Shown one piece after another: positions 1 to 5,895 of a stretch of 7,280 bases of DNA (position 1 is the first letter of the stretch; each line of letters opens with the position of its first letter). The DNA lies in contig CABKMX010000051.1 of assembly GCA_902373595.1 (NCBI GenBank), positions 1-7,280 on the forward strand. The letters are read 5' to 3'. The notes under the pieces were generated by a model. The model saw only the letters and a program-made list of their open reading frames with translations. It did no database searches and was not told the DNA's origin. The translations under genes were made by a program, and so were the position numbers. The DNA comes from an uncultured Christensenellaceae bacterium. Its GTDB lineage: Bacteria > Bacillota > Clostridia > Christensenellales > UBA3700.

Positions 1-1
1 G

Positions 2-181
2 TCCGAGTCGGACAAGGGCTGGAAGAAAGAGATAAAGCTCATCAGCTGGAACAACAGGGAACCCAAGTACGACATCCGCGAGTGGTCCCCCGACGGAGAG
101 AAGATGGGCAAGGGCGTTACGCTCAGCCGCGAGGAGATCGAGAACCTCAAAAAACTTCTCGACGAGATCCTCGCAGAGTGA
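2..181 (+). CDS. YdbC/PC4-like DNA-binding protein, C-terminal part
   Basis: The reading frame is open from the window edge to a TGA at 179-181 and gives 59 residues; the N-terminus lies outside the window. The visible part contains KLISWNNREPKYDIREWSP followed by DGEKMGKGVTL. This is the pattern of the bacterial YdbC family, which has the PC4 (transcriptional coactivator p15) fold: a beta-sheet ending in the W-S-P-D-x-x-K-M-G-K-G-x-T-L stretch, then a C-terminal amphipathic helix (here REEIENLKKLLDEIL). Family members are small single-stranded nucleic-acid-binding dimers of roughly 70-80 residues, so perhaps 15-20 residues are missing. The cellular role is poorly defined; PC4-like proteins are linked to transcription and to ssDNA protection. 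The gene ends just before an intrinsic terminator, so it is the last gene of its transcript. Family assignment is from motif recognition and is fairly secure; function is inferred. Confidence 0.85.
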   Translation, partial: SESDKGWKKEIKLISWNNREPKYDIREWSPDGEKMGKGVTLSREEIENLKKLLDEILAE

Positions 182-190
182 CATTGATCG

Positions 191-219
191 AAAGAATTGT
201 CCGCAAGGGCAATTTTTTT
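191..219 (+). terminator. Rho-independent terminator after the YdbC-like gene
   Basis: The stem AATTGTCC (195-202) pairs with GGGCAATT (207-214) around a GCAA tetraloop, with one G-U pair. A run of seven T (213-219) partly belongs to the stem and follows it. The hairpin starts 14 bases after the stop codon. The A-run on the other side is only three long, so it should act mainly on the plus strand. Confidence 0.85.
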
Positions 220-239
220 GTGCTCTTTTGCGTGCGCGT

Positions 240-268
240 TTGACAAATCCGCGCGCGCGGCATATAAT
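240..268 (+). promoter_or_regulatory. Sigma-A-type promoter of the antiporter gene
   Basis: A perfect -35 TTGACA (240-245) and a perfect -10 TATAAT (263-268) are separated by exactly 17 bp. The expected start site is near 275, giving a leader of about 25 nt that contains GGAG (289-292) seven bases before the ATG. The spacer holds a 12-bp palindrome of alternating C and G (249-260). No clear operator repeat beyond this palindrome is visible, so strong constitutive transcription is the simplest reading. Confidence 0.9.
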
Positions 269-299
269 CGTTAGTCGGAGATATAAGCGGAGATAAGAT

Positions 300-1652
300 A
301 TGGACTATTCTGTTTTTCTGCATTTGGCGATAGTTTTGTTGCTCAGCAAACTGCTCGACATCCTTGTCCGCAAGATAGGGTTGCCGCAGGTGCTCGGCTC
401 GCTGCTTGCAGGTATCATCATCGGCTTGACGGGACTTGTGTCCGACAAGCAGGAGCTCAAACCGTTCGCCGAGATCGGCGTGGTCATGATTATGTTCTCG
501 GCAGGGCTCGAGACGAATTTTAAAGAGCTCAAGCGCAACGGCGCCGCGTCTCTTTTGATTACTTCGCTCGGAGTGATTGTGCCGCTTGCGGCAGGACTCG
601 GGGTGTCGTTCATGATCCCGGGGCTTGCGTTCAAGCAAAGGCTGTTCTTCGGCGTCATATTGACGGCGACGTCGGTCGGCATCACCGTGTCCGTGCTTCG
701 CGAACTCGGCAAGTTGCACGGCAAGGTCGGCGCGACAATCGTCACCGCCGCGGTGCTCGACGACATCATCGGCATCGTCATCCTCGCGTTCACCGCCGGG
801 CAGGTCGAACCGACCACTTGGGGATATAAATTCATCGAACTCTGCGCAGGCGATATGAGCGGCGTGTCCGAGGGAGTCGTCACTTTGGTCAACGTGCTGT
901 TCTTCTTCGTCATGGCAATCGCCGTCGGCGTCGCGGTGCACTTTCTCTTCAAATTCCTCGCAAAGCGTTTCCCTCATACGCGCCGTCTGTCCATATTCGG
1001 GCTGGCGATGGCGTTCTTGTTCGGCTGGGGCGCGGAAGAGCTGTTCGGGGTCGCGGCGATTACGGGCGCGTTCGTCGCCGGTATGATGATGTCCAACATG
1101 AACCAATCCGACTATGTCGAACGCCGCGTGGACATGAGCGCGTATATGCTGTTCGGTCCGATATTCTTTGCCAACATTGGCATATCGCTCGACTACGGCT
1201 CGCTTGTCGAAAATTTCAATTGGACAGTGATCGGCTTCAGCGTGGTGTTCATCGTCGCCGGACTTGCGGCAAAATTGCTCGGTTGCGGCGTCGGATGTTT
1301 GATGTGCAAGTACAAGTTCGGTGAGAGCGTCGAGGTCGGCGTCGGAATGATGGTCAGGGGAGAGGTCTGCCTGATTGTCGCCCAAAAGGGAGTGGAGCTG
1401 GGCTTGATAGACGGCGCATACATGCCTGCCGTTATTTTGCTGGTCGTAGTGTCGTCATTGCTCACGCCGATCATACTCAAGGTGGCGTTCCGCAAATTTC
1501 CGCAATACGACGACGGAGATATGCAGACTCCGCCCACGCCTTTGGCAAGAGAGGAATTGATTTCTTCGCTCGAGGGCGGCGGAGATTCCGCCGCGCAGCA
1601 ATCGCCCGAACAATCCGAGCAAAGCGGACCGCAAGACGGGCAAAAAGATTGA
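300..1652 (+). CDS. CPA2-family cation:proton antiporter (Na+/H+ or K+/H+ exchanger)
   Basis: This 450-residue integral membrane protein has about 12-13 hydrophobic segments across residues 5-395 and matches the Na_H_Exchanger (CPA2, NapA/KefB-like) fold. Visible family marks are the GLPQVLGSLLAGIIIG segment (27-42), the FSAGLETNF loop (66-74), the TATSVGITVSVLRELG helix (122-137), the ion-binding pair D154-D155 in VLDDIIGIV, and MVRGEV (351-356). Two adjacent aspartates are typical of electrogenic CPA2 exchangers, so proton-driven Na+ or K+ export at the cytoplasmic membrane is likely; the ion cannot be decided from sequence. Unlike KefB/KefC it has no C-terminal TrkA-N (RCK) nucleotide-binding domain. 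Instead it ends in about 50 polar residues rich in Q, S, E and P (401-450) that look disordered. The ATG is fixed by GGAG at 289-292 and a near-perfect promoter. The gene appears monocistronic, with a promoter before it and a terminator after it. Confidence 0.93.
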   Translation: MDYSVFLHLAIVLLLSKLLDILVRKIGLPQVLGSLLAGIIIGLTGLVSDKQELKPFAEIGVVMIMFSAGLETNFKELKRNGAASLLITSLGVIVPLAAGLGVSFMIPGLAFKQRLFFGVILTATSVGITVSVLRELGKLHGKVGATIVTAAVLDDIIGIVILAFTAGQVEPTTWGYKFIELCAGDMSGVSEGVVTLVNVLFFFVMAIAVGVAVHFLFKFLAKRFPHTRRLSIFGLAMAFLFGWGAEELFGVAAITGAFVAGMMMSNMNQSDYVERRVDMSAYMLFGPIFFANIGISLDYGSLVENFNWTVIGFSVVFIVAGLAAKLLGCGVGCLMCKYKFGESVEVGVGMMVRGEVCLIVAQKGVELGLIDGAYMPAVILLVVVSSLLTPIILKVAFRKFPQYDDGDMQTPPTPLAREELISSLEGGGDSAAQQSPEQSEQSGPQDGQKD

Positions 1653-1658
1653 ATTCCG

Positions 1659-1686
1659 CGGACGGCGCTCGCCGTCCGTATTTTTT
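1659..1686 (+). terminator. Rho-independent terminator after the antiporter gene
   Basis: A perfect 8-bp GC-rich stem, CGGACGGC (1659-1666) with GCCGTCCG (1671-1678), encloses a GCTC loop. It is followed by TATTTTTT (1679-1686). It lies six bases after the antiporter stop codon and separates that gene from the lipoprotein transcription unit. Confidence 0.92.
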
Positions 1687-1723
1687 GGACAAAACGTGCG
1701 CATACCGACTGTAAGGCGCGCAC

Positions 1724-1752
1724 TTGCCAACGCGCGCGCGATATGGTATTAT
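1724..1752 (+). promoter_or_regulatory. Promoter of the lipoprotein-alkD unit, probably giving a leaderless mRNA
   Basis: TTGCCA (1724-1729, one mismatch to TTGACA) and TATTAT (1747-1752, one mismatch to TATAAT) are 17 bp apart. Transcription from this -10 would start at about 1758-1760, and the ATG with the signal peptide begins at 1759. No Shine-Dalgarno-like purine run is present at 1735-1758. A second possible -10, TATAGT (1750-1755), has a poor 20-bp spacing. The spacer includes (CG)5 at 1731-1740. Confidence 0.7.
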
Positions 1753-1758
1753 AGTAAT

Positions 1759-4617
1759 ATGAAGAAAGCACTTGCGACAATCGTGATTGTCTTGACGACA
1801 CTCTTGCTGGCGGCGACGCTCTTTGGCGGTTGCTCGCTTTTGACGCCGTCGGCGCCAAAGCTCGAATACGACAATGTCGCAGGCATTGTGCATTGGAACA
1901 AGGTGATTTTCGCCGGCGGATATGATGTCAAGGTCGTCGATACCGAAAGCGGCAAAACAGTCGCAGAGACGTCGACGTCCGCCACGCAATATGCGATTTC
2001 CGATTACGGCACATTTGTAGTCACCGTCACAGCGACCTCTTCGAGAGGGAATTCCGAGCCGGCGTCAATCACCGTCGTGCGCGTCAACACACAGACCGAT
2101 ACGGTCGTCGATTGGACGGCGTCTGCCGCGGCGGCGCTCGAGGACATGCCCGTCATCCCCTATTTCCAAAACTATTACTATCCCGGTTGCGGCGCGATCG
2201 CCGTGTATGTCAATTCCGACAGCGAGCCGACTGCGGTCGCGGGTGCGGTGAGAGGAAATCTTTCCGCGCGCGAGTGGAGGTTTGAAAACGGCTGCATCGT
2301 GTTGTACGAGAGCGTGCTTTCCGCGCTCGACCCCGGTCAGCACGAGATGTATTATGTCGCGCTGGCGGACGGCTCGGTCGAGACATTCCGCATCGACCGC
2401 GTCGAAAAAGCCGCGGCAACGGTCGCGCTCTTTTCGGCGTCTCTCGGCGGCGGGACCGAGATCGCCGTCGCGACCGCGCCGGCGTCTGTCACTGCCGCGG
2501 GCAGCGAGGCGGTTTGGACGTATCAAGACGGCAAGGTCGTCATCGATGCGGCGACGTTTGCGCAATACAACGGCGATACGACCGTGCCCGTCGAGATGAT
2601 CTTTGAGGACGGTTCGATCGTCAGGCAGTTCGTGCTCGTCTCCGAAAACGCCGCGGAAGCGATATCGATCGGCGGCGGCGCGTGCATCGCATACGACAAG
2701 ACGGACGGCGGCGACATCGTCGTCGGACTCGGCAACACGGACACGAGGGGCAACGCGGCACAGGACGGCAACTACTATCAAGTCGCCGTCGACGGCAAGT
2801 TGATCGACGTCGGGTCGAGCTATGACGACGACGCAAAGTTCGGTGCGGACAGGGACGTGCTGACGATCAAGGAGGAGTATCTGCTCTCGCTCGAGCGCGG
2901 CGCGCACAAGGTCGAGATCTTCACCCGCGACGGCGTCGCGACCGCGTACCTTTATGTCTATGCGCGCAATTTGATGTGCTATGACTTGGAGTTGAACTTC
3001 GACGAGTGCTGGCCCGAGGTCGTGCTTGAGTACAAGTGCGACGCGGCGGCGGAAGAGTATATCGTCTGCATAGGCGACGCCGAGTATTCGAGCAAAGAGC
3101 ACCCCGAGATGTTCATTGACGGGCGCGTAATATTGACAGGGAAGATACGAAAAAACGACTCTGTGTTGATTAAAAGCATATATCGAGACGAACTCGCCGT
3201 CAGCGAGACAGTCGCTTTCACCGCCGATCTCGACGCGCTCGAAAAATATCTCGACCCCGAGAAGGGCTACACATGGCTGGGCGAAAAGGTCAATATCTAT
3301 GTCGACAGCCAAGAGGAACTCGAAAATTTGGCGCAATATATGTTGCTCTATTTCGACGAGCTGCCTCAAAAATCGTTCCCGCTCGACGTGAACGGTCAGC
3401 CGGTCGATACGCAGATGAGCTATTTGACGGCATACTTCGACTTTGACGCGCTCGGCTTCTCGCAGTCGATGTTGTTGAACAAAATTTCGGGCGCAGAAGG
3501 CGCGTTTACCTCATATAAAGAGGCGTACAAGCTGAAAGCGGCGGTCAAGCAAGAGGACGGCGTTGAGGTGAATTCAATCGGAATCTTGCTGCATTCCGCG
3601 ACAGAGCCTACAATCGCGCCGGGCGACAGACAGGACTTTGTCAAATATACCGAGAGCGAAGACAACGAGTTTCACCTCTCCGTTTCGGACAGAGGAGCGA
3701 ACTTTGACGACTTCCCGATTGAGAAGAGGACAAAGACGGCAGTCGTAAAGACGTCCGACCAATTGTTCTTCGCGGTCGAGCAGGGGTACAAGCCCGTGCC
3801 CGTCCCGGGCAGCGCCGCCGAGCGCATATACGAGAAGGCGCTCGACGTATGCCGCACCTATATCGACGACGATATGACGGACGCCGAGAAGGTGCACGCA
3901 ATCTATGATTGGATGGGCAAAAATGTCGTCTACGACCATTCTGTTGCGGAAGAGATGGAAGGCGTGAACGTGAATTCGGACGCATACAACGTGTTTTACA
4001 AGTACAATTGCTTCTTCCTCGAAGGCGTGTTCGACGACGGCGTCGCGGTCTGTAACGGCATAGCCAAGGCGGTCACGCTGCTGTGCGGAATCGAGGACAT
4101 CACTTGTCTCAAGGTGGGCGGCACGTCGCGCGGCGTAAAGCATGCCTGGAACAAGGTCCTCGTCGACGGGGTGTGGTATGTCGTCGATTCCACTTGGTCC
4201 AACATAAGGGTGGCAGGGGACACGGTCGAGATGTTCGGCCACGACTATTTGATGCTGTCTACGCCGGAGGCGGCGACCAACCACAAAGAGGACACCGACG
4301 ACACGCTGCCGTATTACGCGCCTGACAGCGATTACAACTATTTCGTCGAGACCTATTTCAAATACGGCGCATATATCGGCAATTATTATATCTCGAGCGA
4401 AGAGGAATTGGAAAGGCTCGTAAGATATGCCGCAGCCGAGGGCATTGACACGGTCTTTGTCTTTTGCGAGAGCCTTGCCGATTTGAGAGCTTACGCAGAA
4501 GCCGCCGGGGTGACGATTGCGCCGTGTTGCAGCGATTTTGCGGATTTGAACGGCGACGCCGTTTGCGACAATTGCAGGAGCGAAAGCGGCGTTGCGGTGA
4601 CGGTGAACGGAGTATGA
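1759..4617 (+). CDS. Large surface lipoprotein with Ig-like modules and a transglutaminase-like domain
   Basis: The 952-residue protein starts with a lipoprotein signal peptide: MKK, a hydrophobic stretch, then LFGGC with the probable lipidated Cys at residue 25. Residues 33-108 look like a fibronectin type III module. Residues 138-403 hold three related Ig/X2-like segments with short motifs such as EMYYVALADGSV, VEMIFEDGSIV and KVEIFTRDGVA. Residues 408-489 look like a second FN3-type module. A transglutaminase-like domain follows (about 685-815), with a helix leading to KVHAIYDWMGKNVVYD and a papain-like triad: C765 in VCNGIAKA, H795 in KHAWNKV and D810 in VVDSTW. The tail ends in DLNGDAVCDNC (929-939), resembling a metal-binding loop. 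Such proteins in Firmicutes are exported and are thought to act as cell-surface proteases or crosslinkers; the substrate is unknown. A GTG 63 bases upstream is in frame but would bury the signal peptide and overlap the promoter, so the ATG at 1759 was chosen. The gene overlaps the next by four bases. Confidence 0.9.
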   Translation: MKKALATIVIVLTTLLLAATLFGGCSLLTPSAPKLEYDNVAGIVHWNKVIFAGGYDVKVVDTESGKTVAETSTSATQYAISDYGTFVVTVTATSSRGNSEPASITVVRVNTQTDTVVDWTASAAAALEDMPVIPYFQNYYYPGCGAIAVYVNSDSEPTAVAGAVRGNLSAREWRFENGCIVLYESVLSALDPGQHEMYYVALADGSVETFRIDRVEKAAATVALFSASLGGGTEIAVATAPASVTAAGSEAVWTYQDGKVVIDAATFAQYNGDTTVPVEMIFEDGSIVRQFVLVSENAAEAISIGGGACIAYDKTDGGDIVVGLGNTDTRGNAAQDGNYYQVAVDGKLIDVGSSYDDDAKFGADRDVLTIKEEYLLSLERGAHKVEIFTRDGVATAYLYVYARNLMCYDLELNFDECWPEVVLEYKCDAAAEEYIVCIGDAEYSSKEHPEMFIDGRVILTGKIRKNDSVLIKSIYRDELAVSETVAFTADLDALEKYLDPEKGYTWLGEKVNIYVDSQEELENLAQYMLLYFDELPQKSFPLDVNGQPVDTQMSYLTAYFDFDALGFSQSMLLNKISGAEGAFTSYKEAYKLKAAVKQEDGVEVNSIGILLHSATEPTIAPGDRQDFVKYTESEDNEFHLSVSDRGANFDDFPIEKRTKTAVVKTSDQLFFAVEQGYKPVPVPGSAAERIYEKALDVCRTYIDDDMTDAEKVHAIYDWMGKNVVYDHSVAEEMEGVNVNSDAYNVFYKYNCFFLEGVFDDGVAVCNGIAKAVTLLCGIEDITCLKVGGTSRGVKHAWNKVLVDGVWYVVDSTWSNIRVAGDTVEMFGHDYLMLSTPEAATNHKEDTDDTLPYYAPDSDYNYFVETYFKYGAYIGNYYISSEEELERLVRYAAAEGIDTVFVFCESLADLRAYAEAAGVTIAPCCSDFADLNGDAVCDNCRSESGVAVTVNGV

Positions 4618-5312
4618 CCGCAGAGCAATTGCTCGCAAGGATAGAGGCGATTGCCGACGACAAAAACCGCGAATTCTTTTCGCGGCTTTCGCATACTCGC
4701 TACAAATTGTACGGGGCGAGGGTGCCCGACGTACGCAAGCTGGCAAAAGAACTTGCAAAAGAGGGCGCGGCGGACGACGTAATCGCGCTGCCGCCGATGT
4801 GCTACGAGCATGTGATGCTCAAAGGCATTTTGATTGCAGGCTCAAAGGCGCCGCTTGGGCAAAAAGTGAAGATGTTGGACGGGTATGCGGCGCTCATAGA
4901 CGATTGGGCGCTGTGCGACATCGCCTGTTCGTGTCTCAAATTCAAAAAGAGGGAAGAGTTTGACGCGATGAAGGCGTTCGCCGCGGCGCGAGAGCCGTTC
5001 AAGGCGAGATTGGGGCTCATTGCGATCGAGAGCTGTTTTTGCAAAGAAGAATACGCCGAGGAGATCGGCGACGTCGTGAGGGGAATACGTGCGCGCGGAT
5101 ACTATGTCGATATGGGCGCGGCGTGGCTCGTGTGTACGCTCGAAGCGAAGGTCAAGGGCGCGGGATTGAAGATTTTGACGTCGGGCGCGATGAATGAAAC
5201 GGCTTTGGCGATGTGCGCCGGCAAGATGCGTGACAGTCGGCGCGTCGACCGCGAGACGGTGCGGCTTGCGGCGGAATATGTCAAAGCGCGAAAGGGGAAC
5301 AAAAAGAGGTGA
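4614..5312 (+). CDS. AlkD-like DNA alkylation repair protein
   Basis: This 232-residue, mostly helical protein of the DNA_alkylation (AlkD, HEAT-like repeat) family is close to the usual 220-240 residues. Members of the family remove N3- and N7-alkylated purines from DNA as cytoplasmic glycosylases. Visible family marks are YGARVPDVRKLAKELAKE near residues 33-50, DDWALCDIAC (96-105), FKARLGLIAIES (129-140) and GYYVDMGAAWLV (162-173). By position, W98, D102 and R132 would correspond to the Trp, catalytic Asp and Arg of Bacillus cereus AlkD; this is inferred without an alignment. It belongs to a shorter Firmicutes branch whose activity is less well tested. The start overlaps the lipoprotein stop as ATGA. 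GGAG lies only one base before the ATG, too close for normal use, so translational coupling is likely. Further in-frame upstream codons lie within the lipoprotein gene and carry no family sequence. Confidence 0.9.
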   Translation: MTAEQLLARIEAIADDKNREFFSRLSHTRYKLYGARVPDVRKLAKELAKEGAADDVIALPPMCYEHVMLKGILIAGSKAPLGQKVKMLDGYAALIDDWALCDIACSCLKFKKREEFDAMKAFAAAREPFKARLGLIAIESCFCKEEYAEEIGDVVRGIRARGYYVDMGAAWLVCTLEAKVKGAGLKILTSGAMNETALAMCAGKMRDSRRVDRETVRLAAEYVKARKGNKKR

Positions 5313-5328
5313 TATCGCGATACATATC

Positions 5329-5355
5329 AAAAAAATCGCCGCACCGAAGTGCGGC
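5329..5355 (-). terminator. Rho-independent terminator of the pyridoxamine kinase-flavodoxin operon
   Basis: Read on the minus strand, GCCGCAC pairs with GTGCGGC (5338-5344 with 5349-5355) around a TTCG tetraloop, an especially stable RNA loop. The sequence GA and seven T (complement of the A-run 5329-5335) follow. The stem begins about 18 bases after the flavodoxin stop codon. Confidence 0.92.
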
Positions 5356-5358
5356 AAA

Positions 5359-5383
5359 GAGCGGTTTGTCCGCTCAATTTTTT
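5359..5383 (+). terminator. Rho-independent terminator of the lipoprotein-alkD operon
   Basis: GAGCGG (5359-5364) pairs with CCGCTC (5370-5375) around the loop TTTGT, followed by AA and six T (5378-5383). It lies about 46 bases after the alkD-like stop codon. Its 3' arm and T-run overlap the last codons of the minus-strand flavodoxin gene. The stem is only six pairs, so it may be weaker than its minus-strand neighbour. Confidence 0.75.
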
Positions 5384-5895
5384 ATCCTTTCCATCACCGG
5401 CGCAAGGGCGTTGAAATCGGTGTGGTCGACCGTCTTGCCGTATGCCTCGGCAGCCGTTTTGGTCATGAAGTCGAGCTGTTCGGGAGGGAGAGACTTTGCC
5501 ATTTTTGCGACGAGGGCGAGCAAGAAGCGATGAGTGCGCTTGAGAGCAGAGAAGTCGACGCCGCCGCGCAAGAAGAAGACGTCCGTGCGCCCGTCGAGTT
5601 TTGACGGCAATTGTTTGTTTGCGCATGAGCGCAGATATTCTGCCGCTTGTTCATCGGCAGGATCGGACAGACAGACGACGGCGAGCACAAACTTTGCGCC
5701 GTCGGGCACCGAGCGCGCCGCCTTTTTCAATCCGTTCACTTTGCCTGCGTACATTGCGCCGAAGTAGACCGCCGTCTCGACGTCGCGGTCGAAGCGCGTT
5801 CCTTCGGCAATCGGCGCTCCCGTCAGGCGAGCCGTTTCTTCGGCGTATTTGCGCGAATAGCCGTATTCGGAGCTGTAAAGTATTTGGGTCTTCAC
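5374..5895 (-). CDS. Flavodoxin-domain protein
   Basis: The 173-residue protein begins with a beta-strand followed by YSSEYGYSRKYAEETA (7-22), the FMN phosphate-binding loop pattern of flavodoxins. The next strand-turn, VYFGAMYAGKVNGLKK (43-58), and the FFLRGGVDFSALKRTHR segment (107-123) are typical of the HemG-like flavodoxin branch (flavodoxin_5 type) seen in many anaerobic Firmicutes. The expected role is cytoplasmic FMN-dependent electron transfer; the partner is unknown. Although related in fold to protoporphyrinogen oxidase HemG, no heme gene is nearby. The start codon is GTG, supported by GGAG at 5903-5906 with seven bases of spacing. It overlaps the stop of the pyridoxamine kinase gene as GTGA, so the two are translationally coupled. 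Family is well supported; specific function is not. Confidence 0.87.
   Translation of the reverse strand: MKTQILYSSEYGYSRKYAEETARLTGAPIAEGTRFDRDVETAVYFGAMYAGKVNGLKKAARSVPDGAKFVLAVVCLSDPADEQAAEYLRSCANKQLPSKLDGRTDVFFLRGGVDFSALKRTHRFLLALVAKMAKSLPPEQLDFMTKTAAEAYGKTVDHTDFNALAPVMERIKN

Noticed and set aside
276..297. Tandem CGGAGATA-type direct repeat in the antiporter leader
   Set aside because: The two copies are 10-12 bases and look like duplicated ribosome binding sequence; too short to call a regulatory element.
147..1385. Long minus-strand open frame (412 codons) opposite the antiporter gene
   Set aside because: It is rich in His, Arg, Asp and Glu with no domain pattern and mirrors the codon structure of the antiporter; such antisense frames are expected in GC-rich genes.
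1696..1758. Upstream GTG start for the lipoprotein
   Set aside because: It would add 21 residues before the signal peptide and lies upstream of the -35 element.
2065..3369. Minus-strand open frame (434 codons) opposite the lipoprotein gene
   Set aside because: Arg/Asp/Val-rich with no recognisable motif and no ribosome binding site; the plus strand carries clear signal-peptide and domain features.
3574..4758. Minus-strand open frame (394 codons) spanning the lipoprotein and AlkD-like genes
   Set aside because: It crosses two well-supported plus-strand genes and shows no family sequence.
5313..5322. Perfect palindrome TATCGCGATA after the AlkD-like stop codon
   Set aside because: It is only 10 bp, occurs once and has no T-run; it could be chance or a minor protein site, with nothing to support a function.
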